This document shows positions 15,681 through 24,523 of a stretch of DNA of 64,000 nt, one piece after another. The notes under the pieces were generated by a model. That model did not search any database. It had not been told where the DNA came from and was given only the letters and a program-made list of their open reading frames with translations. Position numbers and translations under genes: made by a program. The stretch is from Prevotellaceae bacterium. GTDB taxonomy: Bacteria; Bacteroidota; Bacteroidia; Bacteroidales; Paludibacteraceae. Location: NCBI GenBank assembly GCA_031271815.1, contig JAISVA010000017.1:1-64000 (forward strand). The letters run 5' to 3'. Within the stretch, counting starts at the first letter, position 1; the number at the start of each line of letters is the position of its first letter.

Positions 15681-16898
15681 ATGAACATCAAAAAAAACAT
15701 AAAAGAAGACATCCGTGATTCGTTCATCATCTGGCGGAATGAATTCCAAAGCGTATTTTCCGATGCGGGAGTGATTATTTTCTTCATTGTAGCACCCCTG
15801 TTTTATCCGCTTCTATACGGACTTATTTACGATAATGAAACGGTGAAGGAAGTTCCGATGGTGGTGGTCGATAACGATAATTCCGCCAAAAGCCGCGAAT
15901 TTATCCGCCTGTGCGATGCCACGCGCGACGTGAGAATTGCCGGGAAATGCGCCGATATGGAAGAGGCAAAACGACTGCTGAAAGAGAAGAAAGCCTACGG
16001 AATCATGCTTATTCCAAGGGATTTCAATAAAAAAATGGTCCGTGCCGAAAAAGCATACGTTTCACTTTTTGCAGATATGAGCAGCCTGCTCTATTACAAG
16101 GCGTTTTTGCTAACATTGACGGAAGTTTCGCTAAGCATGGGCGAAGAGATTCAGATTGAAAATATTAGCGGAGCCACTGCCCGTCAGGAAGAGATTGCCG
16201 TAGCGCCGATGACATACGAGAATATCGCTTTCTTCAACCCGAAAAGCGGATTTGCCAGTTTCCTGATACCTGCCGTGCTGATACTGGTCATTCAGCAAAC
16301 GCTTCTGCTGGGCATTTCCATACTCAGCGGCGCCGCCCGCGACCGGAATACCTACCGCAACCTGCAACCGATGCAACGGCGCCGCCAGGGAACTTTACAC
16401 ATTGTTTTCGGAAAGACGCTTTGCTATATGATGATTTATTCGCTGATGACCGTTTACCTGCTGGGTATCGTGCCGCGCATCTTCGGACTGCCGCGCGAGG
16501 GCGACGAACTGGCTATCTTCCTGTTTATGCTGCCATACTTGCTCGCCTGCATCTTCTTTTCCATGACGCTGACGGTATTCGTGCGCGACCGCGAATCGCC
16601 TTTTATTCTGTTTGTCTTTACGTCCGTGCTATTCCTTTTTATATCCGGCATTTCATGGCCTGCCTCAGCGATTCCGTGGTATTGGAAAGAGATTTCCTGC
16701 TTCATTCCTTCCACATTCGGCATCCAGGGTTTTATTAAATTAAATACGATGGGAGCTACATTGCGCGATGTTTCCTTCGAATATCTAATGCTGTGGGGGC
16801 AGGCGTGCGTTTATTTTATTACGGCTTGCCTGGTTATCCGGCGGAAAATTTTGCAAAGCGGTAAAATAAAGATGGTGCTGTCTCAAAAATCTTTTTGA
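15681..16898 (+). CDS. ABC-2 type transporter permease, second of pair
   Basis: 405 residues. Same layout as the first permease: N-terminal membrane helix ('VIIFFIVAPLFYPLLYGLIY'), periplasmic domain starting 'PMVVVDNDNSAKSREFIRL', and a C-terminal membrane block with 'LFLFISGISWPASAIPWYWK'. It should form a heterodimer with the product of 12989-14236. The last residues ('MVLSQKSF') and the stop codon are encoded by the family-1 repeat that begins near 16875, so the native C-terminus has been replaced by repeat sequence. It starts 15 bp after the AAA gene. Confidence 0.9.
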   Translation: MNIKKNIKEDIRDSFIIWRNEFQSVFSDAGVIIFFIVAPLFYPLLYGLIYDNETVKEVPMVVVDNDNSAKSREFIRLCDATRDVRIAGKCADMEEAKRLLKEKKAYGIMLIPRDFNKKMVRAEKAYVSLFADMSSLLYYKAFLLTLTEVSLSMGEEIQIENISGATARQEEIAVAPMTYENIAFFNPKSGFASFLIPAVLILVIQQTLLLGISILSGAARDRNTYRNLQPMQRRRQGTLHIVFGKTLCYMMIYSLMTVYLLGIVPRIFGLPREGDELAIFLFMLPYLLACIFFSMTLTVFVRDRESPFILFVFTSVLFLFISGISWPASAIPWYWKEISCFIPSTFGIQGFIKLNTMGATLRDVSFEYLMLWGQACVYFITACLVIRRKILQSGKIKMVLSQKSF

Positions 16899-17026
16899 AC
16901 GCAGATGATGCGGATAACGCTGATTCTCACAGGTTGTGATTTTTTTGAAAAAAAATGACTGTAAATTATGAAAAATAATTTTATCTGTGAGAATCAGCGT
17001 TATCCGCATTCTTTTTGGACAGCCTC
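16875..17026. repeat. Family-1 palindromic repeat, copy 3 (diverged core)
   Basis: Ends 'GCTGTCTCAAAAATC' and 'TTTTTGGACAGCC', inner blocks 'GATGCGGATAACGCTGATTC' and 'GAATCAGCGTTATCCGCATT'. The AT-rich core differs from the other copies. It supplies the stop codon of permease 2 and separates it from the TonB-receptor remnant. Confidence 0.8.
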
Positions 17027-17049
17027 ATTCCTGTACAAACTTCTCGTCT

Positions 17050-17718
17050 TTAAAACTCTATTTTATAGCTTATACCCGGTATGGAAACCGCACTGCGATT
17101 CTCTTCAATGCCGCCGGTACGGGAATTGTAGAAATACCTGCCAAACTCCTCGCTGCCTGTCACATTTATCATTTTCAGGCTGAACTCGTGCGCCAGCCTG
17201 TTGCGGTTAATTTTGTAACCAACTGTAAAATGAGCCAGAAACTCTGTTGGGTGCTGCGATTCGTAAGCCTGCGAATAATCATATACAACACGCTGCTCCC
17301 GGACAGATGCCGCCTTGTCTGCCGGAATGTAGCGCTCGCCGCCCTGCGTCGTGAGGCAAAGACTGACACTCAGCATATTCTGCTTCTGTTTTCCCAATCA
17401 CCACTCTTTTCCGCCTAAGGCATTCACCACATAATTACGGTCTAACCGGGTATTTCGCCACACTCCGTCGCCACCCAGGTAGCGCGCTTTGAACAGCGAA
17501 CCTGTGAGCAGGTAATAGTAGCCGTTTTGAAGGTAACGTTCGTGCGTTACATCCACTCCGTAATTTCTGCCTTTCCCGTCGTTGACAAGCGGAGCCATCA
17601 TGTAAAATTCGCCGTAATTGATGATCGACAGGATACTGTTTTCTTCAACCGGAATCTCATACAGGTATTGGAAATACGGCTCTACTTTCAGGTGCAGGTT
17701 TTCGGAAATCGACCAGTG
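17050..17718 (-). pseudogene. TonB-dependent receptor, C-terminal barrel remnant
   Basis: On the minus strand a frame runs from about 17718 ('ISENLHLKVEPYFQYLYEIP') through 'LLTGSLFKARYLGGDGVWRN' to the C-terminus 'GGIEENRSAVSIPGISYKIE' plus F. The alternating aromatic beta strands and the final Phe are typical of an outer membrane TonB-dependent receptor. An in-frame TGA at 17400-17398 interrupts 'GKEW/LGKQKQN'. The N-terminal plug and most of the barrel are missing upstream of ~17718, where the sequence becomes AT-rich. It is a dead 3' fragment. Confidence 0.8.
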
Positions 17719-17769
17719 TATTCAAAAAATTATTTTTTAGAAAAAAGGGGGATTTTCTTTTGAAAATTC

Positions 17770-17800
17770 TTGCAAAAACAAAAAATTAGCATTATGTTTG
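17770..17800 (+). promoter_or_regulatory. Promoter of tRNA-Cys
   Basis: TATGTTTG at 17793-17800 is a perfect -7 box; TTG at 17770-17772 lies 20 bp upstream as the -33 element. The box ends 14 bp before the tRNA 5' end. Confidence 0.65.
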
Positions 17801-17814
17801 CACTCGCAAAAAAG

Positions 17815-17885
17815 GGTTCCTTGGCCGAGTGGCTAGGCACCGGTCTGCAAAACCGTTTACGGCGGTTCGAATCCGCCAGGAACCT
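17815..17885 (+). tRNA. tRNA-Cys (anticodon GCA)
   Basis: The acceptor stem GGTTCCT/AGGAACC pairs fully and the discriminator base is T (U73). The anticodon arm 'CGGTCTGCAAAACCG' gives GCA, and the T arm is 'GGCGGTTCGAATCCGCC'. CCA is not encoded, as is usual in Bacteroidota. A terminator follows at once. Confidence 0.95.
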
Positions 17886-17893
17886 CTTTAAAT

Positions 17894-17937
17894 CCTTGTA
17901 ACCAACTGAATTTCAGTATACAGTTACAAGGTTTTTT
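17894..17937 (+). terminator. Intrinsic terminator after tRNA-Cys
   Basis: CCTTGTAAC (17894-17902) pairs with GTTACAAGG (17923-17931), followed by six T. This fits termination of the tRNA transcript. Confidence 0.8.
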
Positions 17938-18078
17938 CTTTTGTAGGATTGAAAAGAGGATTAAAACCACTGATTCTCTAATGATTTACTGGGTTTTCGA
18001 GGGGGTACATCGTAAAAACAAAATTTTATAATTACTTTTGTATTGGTATATAAGTAACCCCATCAAATACGCTAAGGT

Positions 18079-18819
18079 ATGAAACCGATATTCAACAAAG
18101 AGCAACAAAAGAAGGCTGCTTTTATTCTGGAAAGTCCTCTGTCCAAGTTATCCGAACTTTATTCCAATGAAATAAAGGACTTGGCGGTCATTTGGTGCTA
18201 CTATTCAGGAAAGATAGAAGGGAATACCTATACCTACGTTGAAACTGAAGCATTACTGAAAGATGGCATTACATCTGAAAAGAGATACGAAGATGCCAAG
18301 ATGCTTAAAAACCTCTACAATACTTTTATTTCAGAATTGGAGTATATCAATAAAGAGGGAAATCAAGAAATTATAGATGAACGTACTCTGTTCAGAATAC
18401 ATCAATCTATTTCCACGGGATTGGTATCAAATGAAGAATCTGGTTCGTTGCGGACACGTGCCGTTCGTATTAGTGGAACGGAATACGTTCCACCCAAGAA
18501 TCTTCAAGAGATAAAGAGCAAACCGAACGAGATTCTTTTTCAACAAGAAGAATATACAAATCCATTGGAAAAAGCGGTGTATTTGCATTGTAATCTTGCT
18601 CGTCTGCAACCTTTCATTGATGGAAACAAACGTACTGCCCGTATGGTAGAAAGCATTGCTCTGATGAATGCTGGCATAATTCCGGTCTATTCTGCCAAGG
18701 ATTCCGATATTCTGAACTACAGAAAAGGCTTGATTGCTTTTTATGAAACGGAAAACTATAACCTCTACACTGATTATTTTCTGAATAGGCAGATTGAACG
18801 AATCCAAGAGATAGAGTAG
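18079..18819 (+). CDS. Fic domain protein with Gln in place of the catalytic His
   Basis: 246 residues. Fic proteins transfer AMP (or other NMP) to hydroxyl groups of target proteins, using the His of HPFx[D/E]GN[G/K]R. Here the motif reads Q177-P-F-I-D-G-N-K-R185 in 'RLQPFIDGNKRTARM'; the codon is CAA, one base away from His. The N-terminal inhibitory helix motif S-x-x-x-E-[G/N] is intact as S43-GKI-E47-G-N, typical of class II Fic proteins. Without the His, normal AMP transfer should be lost; the protein may be inactive or do different chemistry. It follows tRNA-Cys and stands alone. Confidence 0.85.
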   Translation: MKPIFNKEQQKKAAFILESPLSKLSELYSNEIKDLAVIWCYYSGKIEGNTYTYVETEALLKDGITSEKRYEDAKMLKNLYNTFISELEYINKEGNQEIIDERTLFRIHQSISTGLVSNEESGSLRTRAVRISGTEYVPPKNLQEIKSKPNEILFQQEEYTNPLEKAVYLHCNLARLQPFIDGNKRTARMVESIALMNAGIIPVYSAKDSDILNYRKGLIAFYETENYNLYTDYFLNRQIERIQEIE

Positions 18820-18841
18820 TTATTGACACTGTCTAAAAATT

Positions 18842-18885
18842 ATTTTCATTCTCTTTGGTGAACGTTAGTTCATGCGGGTTTCATA
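18842..18885. repeat. Degenerate third copy of the dapB/ldh inverted-repeat arm
   Basis: 'ATTTTCATTCTCTTTGGTG' followed by 'AACGTTAGTTCATGCGGGTT' and 'TCATA' matches the inner part of the arm at 36264-36307 with two mismatches over 44 bp. It shows that the arm sequence exists elsewhere and is a dispersed repeat. Confidence 0.75.
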
Positions 18886-18957
18886 TTTCTTTCATGCTGA
18901 TATTAATTTCAATCAGTGTTGTTGGAATAAGATACGCGCAATTTTCAATATTTTACA

Positions 18958-21861
18958 TCATCCCTTCCGCCTGCAAATATCCCGGTAATCACAATACAAA
19001 CACTTTTCCTTTACCTTCGTTTGTGTAAAAGAAACGTTTTTATCGAATAAATCGCGGATTAATCCGCTCAGATGCGCTCTGAATTCTTCTTCATAAGGAG
19101 AAATCGAATCAACCGCAACGCTTTTTCTCTCTTCCGAAAAACAGATGTCGGGCGAATATTCATTTCCTGCCTTGTGGATATAAAACAGTACGGGTTTTAC
19201 GGTCTGCTTCCCGGCCAATTCCCGGTTCCGGATAACGGCATACAGGAATGCCTGGAAAATATAATCGGCCCGGTCTTTTCGCTGTTCAAACAAAGAGGCG
19301 ACTCCGGAAGGCCGGTAAGGAGTTCCGCCGGTTTTGTAATCAACGATGCGAAGAATGTCCTCTTTCTGGTCGATTCGATCAACAATTCCGCCTATTTTTA
19401 TCCGTATGTTGCCCGACGGAGTTTCCAGTTCCATTTCTTCCGATACATATTCTTCGGATTTAAGCATCAAAAACGGTGCATACCGGGCGTCTAACTGCAG
19501 CAGTTTTTGCAGGAAATCGACCACAACTTTCCGGTTGATCAGCTGCTCGCCGGTATATTCCGGCATTTTAGCGCCTGCATCCAATTTGAAATATTGCGTT
19601 TTGAAGGCAAAATCAACGGTTTCTTCGAGTTTTTTCCGGTTTTTAGACAGTGAAACCAGCTCTTCCGCTTGAACATTTTTTCCGGCTTTATCGCGGTACA
19701 GCATTTCTGCTGATGCGTGAAAAATAGTTCCGAACATGGATGCCTCCACACCTTCCGTCAGCTCTTCTTTTATTTTTAACTGCAGCACATATTTGAAGTA
19801 AAACCGCAGCGAACAGTTAATCAGCGAATTCAACGCGCTTGGCGAAAAATACGCCTTTTCATTTTGCCGCGTATCGTATTTTGAAATCAGGAAAGAGACA
19901 ATCTCACCGGTCTTTTTTACCTCGATGGCTTGCGGTTCCACTACGCGGATGTTGGAGCGAATGTCCTGCATTTCGATATCAAAACCGGTTTCGGCAAGCA
20001 GTTGTAACATAAATCGGCTCATCTCGCCGCGGTTCATTCCTTCGGTTGCAGTGTTGTAAACTAAGGTAATATTTTCGGCGCGCTGCAGAAAACGGTAGAA
20101 ATAGTAGGCATAAAGCGAATTTTTATGTTCAATGGTCGTCATTCCGTAACCTTTCCGCAGATTGTGCGGAATAAACGAGCTTTCTTTTCCCGAATTGGGT
20201 AAAATCCCTTCATTGACCGAAAGCAGCACAACGTTTTTAAAATCCAGGTTGCGCGTTTCCAAAAAACCCATTACCTGCATTCCTTTTACCGGTTCACCGC
20301 TAAAGGGGATGGTGACGGAAGCGAGCATGTTTTTCAACAACTTGGTCAGCGTGGCGAAACTGAGCCGGATGCTATCGTTTTCCAGGAGAATGTGCAGGCG
20401 GTTAATTTGCGTGTAGATACGAAACAGGGCTTCTTTATACAGGTCATCGTAAATAAGCTCCTTTTCATCGGAATTTTTCGCCTTCCCCGTATTTTTTTTA
20501 TGGAAAGAAGCAACGAAACGAATCATTTGCAACAGCCAGGCGGTCAATTCCGCCGGCGTCGCTACGGAGGTAAACAGCAAGCGAAGATTTTCCGTTGCGT
20601 GCAACTCTTCCGAAGCGGGATAAAAACGGTTCTTAATCGTTAAATCCTCGATCAATTCGTTGGTTTCCGGAATGGTTATGCGGATGTAGGGATGTTTCAG
20701 TACCGGAATGATGCGGTCGTAGCGGAACCTTGAACCCTGCTTTTTCCCTTCGGAAGGAACCTGCATTTCAAGCAGGTTTTTGACCAGGCTGTAAGCTGGC
20801 GTCTGCATCAGCGGGAATCCCATTGTTACGTTTATATCCTCTATCCGGTCGGGAATAGAGTGCAGCACAGGAAGCAACAGCGACTCATTGCACAGCACAA
20901 CGGCAATGTCCCTGTCTTGTTCGCCCGCCTCTTTCGTCCGGCTCAGATAACTGTTCAGGAATTTTGCCTGCGCATTTTCGGTCGATGCGCTGACGAAGGT
21001 AATATGCCGTTTCTCGCCGACATTGAACCGGCTGAAGTGCGTTTTTGAAAGTTCGTTGGGAAAAAGCGCCAGGTTTTCGCGCTGGAACGTTCCCGCCTCG
21101 TGGTATTTTTTGTCTAAATAGAACGTGTCGTAATCCCAGTAAAAATGTGTTTTACCTGCTTTTTGCAGGAGTACAAACAGTTCTTTCTCGCATTTATTAA
21201 GGACATTAAAACCGATGAAAACGTATCTTTTCGATTGAAACTTACCTGTTCCCTGTTTTTTCAATTCTTCTACAACGAGGCGGTTTAGCATTCCTTCGTA
21301 AGCCAGTCCCTGGTTCAGTAATTTTTCCCGGAACCCCTGATATACAAAAATCAGCGCATCCCATAATTGCATAAAGCGTTCTTTCAGTTCGGTACGCATA
21401 TCCGGTGAAAAATTCCGGAAAAACATTCTCAGGGATTCTTTCTGCTCCTCCGTCAGATGCTCAAAAGTGTCGATAAATTCGGCTTGTTCGCGGATGTTTG
21501 CGAAAAGTGTCAGGGCATCTATCCTGTTCTTATCCACGTCGTCAAAATCATTCAGCAATATTTCGCCCCAAAAATAAAACTCATCGAATGTCTCTTTGCG
21601 GGGAACTTCTTCGTTGTAAACCGAAAACAGGTCGCTTACCAATTTCAGCGTATCTGGAATTTCCAATGACGAATGCTGCCGGAATAATTCCTGAATCGTT
21701 ACATAATTGGGCGACCAAACCGGCGCTTCTGCAACAGTTGCCAGCTGCTCATTGAAAAACAGCCGCGCCCGGTTGTTCGGGAAAACAACGGTAATATCCG
21801 ATAATTCCGAGCCGTATTTGATGAATAAATCTTCGGCGACTAATTGCAGGAATGGAGTCAT
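18958..21861 (-). CDS. AddB-like helicase/PD-(D/E)XK nuclease
   Basis: 967 residues. The N-terminus ('ITVVFPNNRARLFFNEQLA') resembles the inactivated helicase part of AddB. The C-terminal ~280 residues hold a RecB-type nuclease: 'YFSPSALNSLINCSLRFYFK' with the first Fe-S Cys, 'FGTIFHASAEML', the catalytic 'GGIVDRIDQKEDILRIVDYK' (D...D-x-K), and the final cluster Cys residues in 'CLYCDYRDIC'. This is the 4Fe-4S-stapled nuclease of AddAB-type double-strand break repair. Its partner AddA is not in the window, although in many Bacteroidota it is adjacent. Cytoplasmic. Confidence 0.88.
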   Translation of the reverse strand: MTPFLQLVAEDLFIKYGSELSDITVVFPNNRARLFFNEQLATVAEAPVWSPNYVTIQELFRQHSSLEIPDTLKLVSDLFSVYNEEVPRKETFDEFYFWGEILLNDFDDVDKNRIDALTLFANIREQAEFIDTFEHLTEEQKESLRMFFRNFSPDMRTELKERFMQLWDALIFVYQGFREKLLNQGLAYEGMLNRLVVEELKKQGTGKFQSKRYVFIGFNVLNKCEKELFVLLQKAGKTHFYWDYDTFYLDKKYHEAGTFQRENLALFPNELSKTHFSRFNVGEKRHITFVSASTENAQAKFLNSYLSRTKEAGEQDRDIAVVLCNESLLLPVLHSIPDRIEDINVTMGFPLMQTPAYSLVKNLLEMQVPSEGKKQGSRFRYDRIIPVLKHPYIRITIPETNELIEDLTIKNRFYPASEELHATENLRLLFTSVATPAELTAWLLQMIRFVASFHKKNTGKAKNSDEKELIYDDLYKEALFRIYTQINRLHILLENDSIRLSFATLTKLLKNMLASVTIPFSGEPVKGMQVMGFLETRNLDFKNVVLLSVNEGILPNSGKESSFIPHNLRKGYGMTTIEHKNSLYAYYFYRFLQRAENITLVYNTATEGMNRGEMSRFMLQLLAETGFDIEMQDIRSNIRVVEPQAIEVKKTGEIVSFLISKYDTRQNEKAYFSPSALNSLINCSLRFYFKYVLQLKIKEELTEGVEASMFGTIFHASAEMLYRDKAGKNVQAEELVSLSKNRKKLEETVDFAFKTQYFKLDAGAKMPEYTGEQLINRKVVVDFLQKLLQLDARYAPFLMLKSEEYVSEEMELETPSGNIRIKIGGIVDRIDQKEDILRIVDYKTGGTPYRPSGVASLFEQRKDRADYIFQAFLYAVIRNRELAGKQTVKPVLFYIHKAGNEYSPDICFSEERKSVAVDSISPYEEEFRAHLSGLIRDLFDKNVSFTQTKVKEKCLYCDYRDICRRKG

Positions 21862-22026
21862 TAGGGTATTTTTTAATTACAAAAATATGAATAATACATA
21901 AATGTATTGCGCTTTATTTTTACAAATATTTTTCTCTTTTCGCAGTCAAACAATTTTTCTTATACTAAAACAAAGATATTCCCGTTAAAAAATACGGTTT
22001 TACTTCCGTGTTTGAATACAAATGTC

Positions 22027-22034
22027 TAACTTTG
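22027..22034 (+). promoter_or_regulatory. -7 box for the bamD operon
   Basis: TAACTTTG fits TAnnTTTG, 15 bp before ATG 22050. It lies downstream of the alternative TTG start at 22008, which is therefore unlikely. Confidence 0.5.
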
Positions 22035-22049
22035 CAAGTTAAAAATAAA

Positions 22050-22850
22050 ATGAAGATAAAAAACATATATTTATTATTGCTGTCATTGCTGCTGGTTTCC
22101 TGCAGCGAATATACGAAGTTGCAGAAAAGTACGGATAATAATCTGAAGTTTGAAAAGGCGAAAGAATATTACGAGAAGAAGAAATATATGCACGCAGCCA
22201 CGCTGTTTGAGCAGGTTCTTCCTGTTTTTAAGGGAACCGAAAAGGGCGAAGAGACGTTGTATCTGCTGGGTATGTCTTACTTACACAACAAAGATTATCT
22301 GACGGCAAGAAGTTATTTTGCCAGCTATCACCGCAGTTATCCGAAGGGAAGATATGCGGAAGAGAGCAAGTTTAACGTGGGTTACAGCTATCATAAGGAT
22401 TCGCCGCATCCGAAATTTGACCAGGCAAGTACAACAAAAGCGATTGAGGAGTTATTTCTTTTTTCCGATCTTTATCCGCAGAGTAAACGTCTGCCCGAAG
22501 TGTTGGAAATGGTCAAGGAATTGCAGGAAAAACTGGCATATAAAGCTTATCTGAACGCCAATTTGTACTATAAGCTGGGCAATTATAAAGGCAACAACTA
22601 TCAATCCGCCGTGATCGCCGCAAAAAACGCAATTAAGGAATTTCCGAACAGCAAGCACCGGGAAGAGCTGGCACTTATTATCCTGAAATCCAAATTTCAG
22701 CAAGCAGAGAAAAGCGTGTTGGAAAAGCAGGAAGACAGATACCGCGATACGGTAGATGAATACTATAATTTCATGAATGATTTTCCGGACAGCAAGTACG
22801 CCAATGAGGCAAAGCAAATGTTTGAAAAATCGCAAAAGCAGCTAAAATAA
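22050..22850 (+). CDS. bamD: Outer membrane assembly lipoprotein BamD
   Basis: 266 residues from ATG 22050. Lipoprotein signal with lipobox 'LLVSC' (Cys near 18). Then about five TPR-like repeats: 'KEYYEKKKYMHAATLFEQVL', 'EETLYLLGMSYLHNKDYLTA', 'YHRSYPKGRYAEESKFNVGY', and so on to the C-terminus. BamD is the essential lipoprotein that works with BamA to insert beta-barrels in the outer membrane. It heads a conserved Bacteroidota cluster with rpoZ, coaBC, porD and recN. Confidence 0.93.
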   Translation: MKIKNIYLLLLSLLLVSCSEYTKLQKSTDNNLKFEKAKEYYEKKKYMHAATLFEQVLPVFKGTEKGEETLYLLGMSYLHNKDYLTARSYFASYHRSYPKGRYAEESKFNVGYSYHKDSPHPKFDQASTTKAIEELFLFSDLYPQSKRLPEVLEMVKELQEKLAYKAYLNANLYYKLGNYKGNNYQSAVIAAKNAIKEFPNSKHREELALIILKSKFQQAEKSVLEKQEDRYRDTVDEYYNFMNDFPDSKYANEAKQMFEKSQKQLK

Positions 22851-22877
22851 AGAAAATAAATACATTTATCAATTATT

Positions 22878-23219
22878 ATGGATTACAAAAAGCTGAATAT
22901 TCCAAACAACACCATTACTCGCGACATGAATTCACTGAGTGCCGACACCGGAAATGTGTATGAAACCGTGAAGATTATTTCCAAGCGCGCTAACCAGATC
23001 AGCGTGGAAATCAAAAGCGAACTGGAAAAAAAATTGCAGGAATTTGCCTCTTTCAACGATAACCTGGAAGAAGTATTTGAAAACCGGGAACAAATCGAGA
23101 TTTCCCGCTTTTACGAAAAATTGCCAAAGGCAACGCTGATTGCAGCACAGGAATATGCCGACGGCAAAATCTATTACCGTAATCCGGCAAAGGAAAAGGA
23201 TAAGTTGAAAATAAAGTAA
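22878..23219 (+). CDS. rpoZ: RNA polymerase omega-like (Rpb6 family) subunit
   Basis: 113 residues. The N-terminal half has the omega/Rpb6 core 'GNVYETVKIISKRANQISVE' followed by 'IKSELEKKLQEFAS'; the C-terminal half is a Bacteroidota-specific extension. It binds the beta' subunit and helps core polymerase assembly. The position 27 bp after bamD and before coaBC is the usual one in this phylum and supports the call. Confidence 0.88.
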   Translation: MDYKKLNIPNNTITRDMNSLSADTGNVYETVKIISKRANQISVEIKSELEKKLQEFASFNDNLEEVFENREQIEISRFYEKLPKATLIAAQEYADGKIYYRNPAKEKDKLKIK

Positions 23220-23221
23220 AA

Positions 23222-23290
23222 AAGTAAACAAGAGAATATGAAAACTGGTAAGCGGGAAAAACAAATTTTACTTTATTTCCTTGTTTACTT
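23222..23290. repeat. Hairpin between rpoZ and coaBC
   Basis: AAGTAAACAAG (23222-23232) is the inverse of CTTGTTTACTT (23280-23290), with a 47-bp loop. It may be an attenuating or processing hairpin within the operon. Confidence 0.55.
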
Positions 23291-23320
23291 GTTTACTCAT
23301 TTCTCGTCAACTTATGAAAT

Positions 23321-24523
23321 ATGATCGACGGCAAAAATATCATTTTGGGCATTACCGGCGGAATCGCAGCTTACAAATGCGCCGCGCTGGTGCGCGAGCT
23401 GATCAAGCGGGGAGCTAACGTAAGGGTCGTTATGACCCCGCTTGCCAAGCAGTTTATCACGCCGCTCACGATGGCTACGTTAGCCCAAAATCCTATTTTG
23501 GTCGATTTTTTTGATCCGGAAAACGGTGCGTGGAACAGTCACGTAAGTTTGGGGCTCTGGGGAGATGCCTATCTGATTGCGCCTGCTACCGCCAATACCA
23601 TTGGGAAAATGGCAAACGGAATAGCCGATAATCTCTTGTTGACCGCCTATTTGTCGGCTAAATGTCCTGTTTTCGTTGCCCCCGCAATGGATTTGGATAT
23701 GTACAGACATCCGGCAGTACAGAAAAATCTAACGACGTTACAGCATTTCGGAAATCACATTATTGAACCGGCTTCCGGTTTCCTTGCAAGCGGACTGGAA
23801 GGAAAAGGACGGATGGAAGAGCCTGAAAATATTGTCCGTTACATCGAACATTTCTTTAGCCGGAACCGCGACCTGAAAGGTAAAAAAGTACTTATTACCG
23901 CCGGTCCGACATACGAGAAAATAGATCCGGTTCGTTTCATCGGAAATTATTCTTCCGGGAAAATGGGCTATGCCCTGGCAGAGGAGTGTGCGGAAAGAGG
24001 CGCAGAAGTATCGCTTGTTTCCGGCCCGGTCAGTCTGCAGGCAAAAAATCCGCGAATAACAAGAATAGACATAGAATCGGCTGAAGAGATGTACAATGCC
24101 GCAATGAAAATAGCGCCTGAGACCGACATCCTGATTCTCTGCGCGGCAGTAGCCGATTACACTCCGGCCAAAAAACAGAGCGAAAAAATAAAACGGGAGA
24201 AAACCGGAGATTTGCAGTTGGAATTAAAACCGACTCACGACATTGCCGCCGCGTTGGGACAGCAAAAAAAAGAAGGACAAATTATGATTGGGTTTGCACT
24301 GGAAACCGCCAACGAAGAGGATAACGCCAAAGAAAAATGTATGCGTAAAAACCTTGATTTCATCGTCCTGAATTCGCTTAACGACTCCAATGCCGGTTTC
24401 CGGTATGATACCAATAAAATAACCATTATCGACCGGAATGGCGCGAAAACTCCTTTTGAATTGAAAGATAAAAAGTTGGTGGCGAAGGATATTGTGGATT
24501 ATTTGGTTGGGAAAATGCACTGA
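23321..24523 (+). CDS. coaBC: Bifunctional phosphopantothenoylcysteine decarboxylase/synthetase
   Basis: 400 residues. CoaC half: 'ILGITGGIAAYKCAALVREL' (flavodoxin-like FMN site), 'NSHVSLGLWGDAYLIAPATA' with the active-site His, and 'APAMDLDMY', the PAMNxxMW-type substrate loop. CoaB half from about residue 185: 'KKVLITAGPTYEKIDPVRFI', 'NYSSGKMGYALAEE', 'AAVADYTPA'. It condenses 4'-phosphopantothenate with cysteine and decarboxylates the product on the way to coenzyme A. Part of the bamD-recN cluster. Confidence 0.95.
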   Translation: MIDGKNIILGITGGIAAYKCAALVRELIKRGANVRVVMTPLAKQFITPLTMATLAQNPILVDFFDPENGAWNSHVSLGLWGDAYLIAPATANTIGKMANGIADNLLLTAYLSAKCPVFVAPAMDLDMYRHPAVQKNLTTLQHFGNHIIEPASGFLASGLEGKGRMEEPENIVRYIEHFFSRNRDLKGKKVLITAGPTYEKIDPVRFIGNYSSGKMGYALAEECAERGAEVSLVSGPVSLQAKNPRITRIDIESAEEMYNAAMKIAPETDILILCAAVADYTPAKKQSEKIKREKTGDLQLELKPTHDIAAALGQQKKEGQIMIGFALETANEEDNAKEKCMRKNLDFIVLNSLNDSNAGFRYDTNKITIIDRNGAKTPFELKDKKLVAKDIVDYLVGKMH

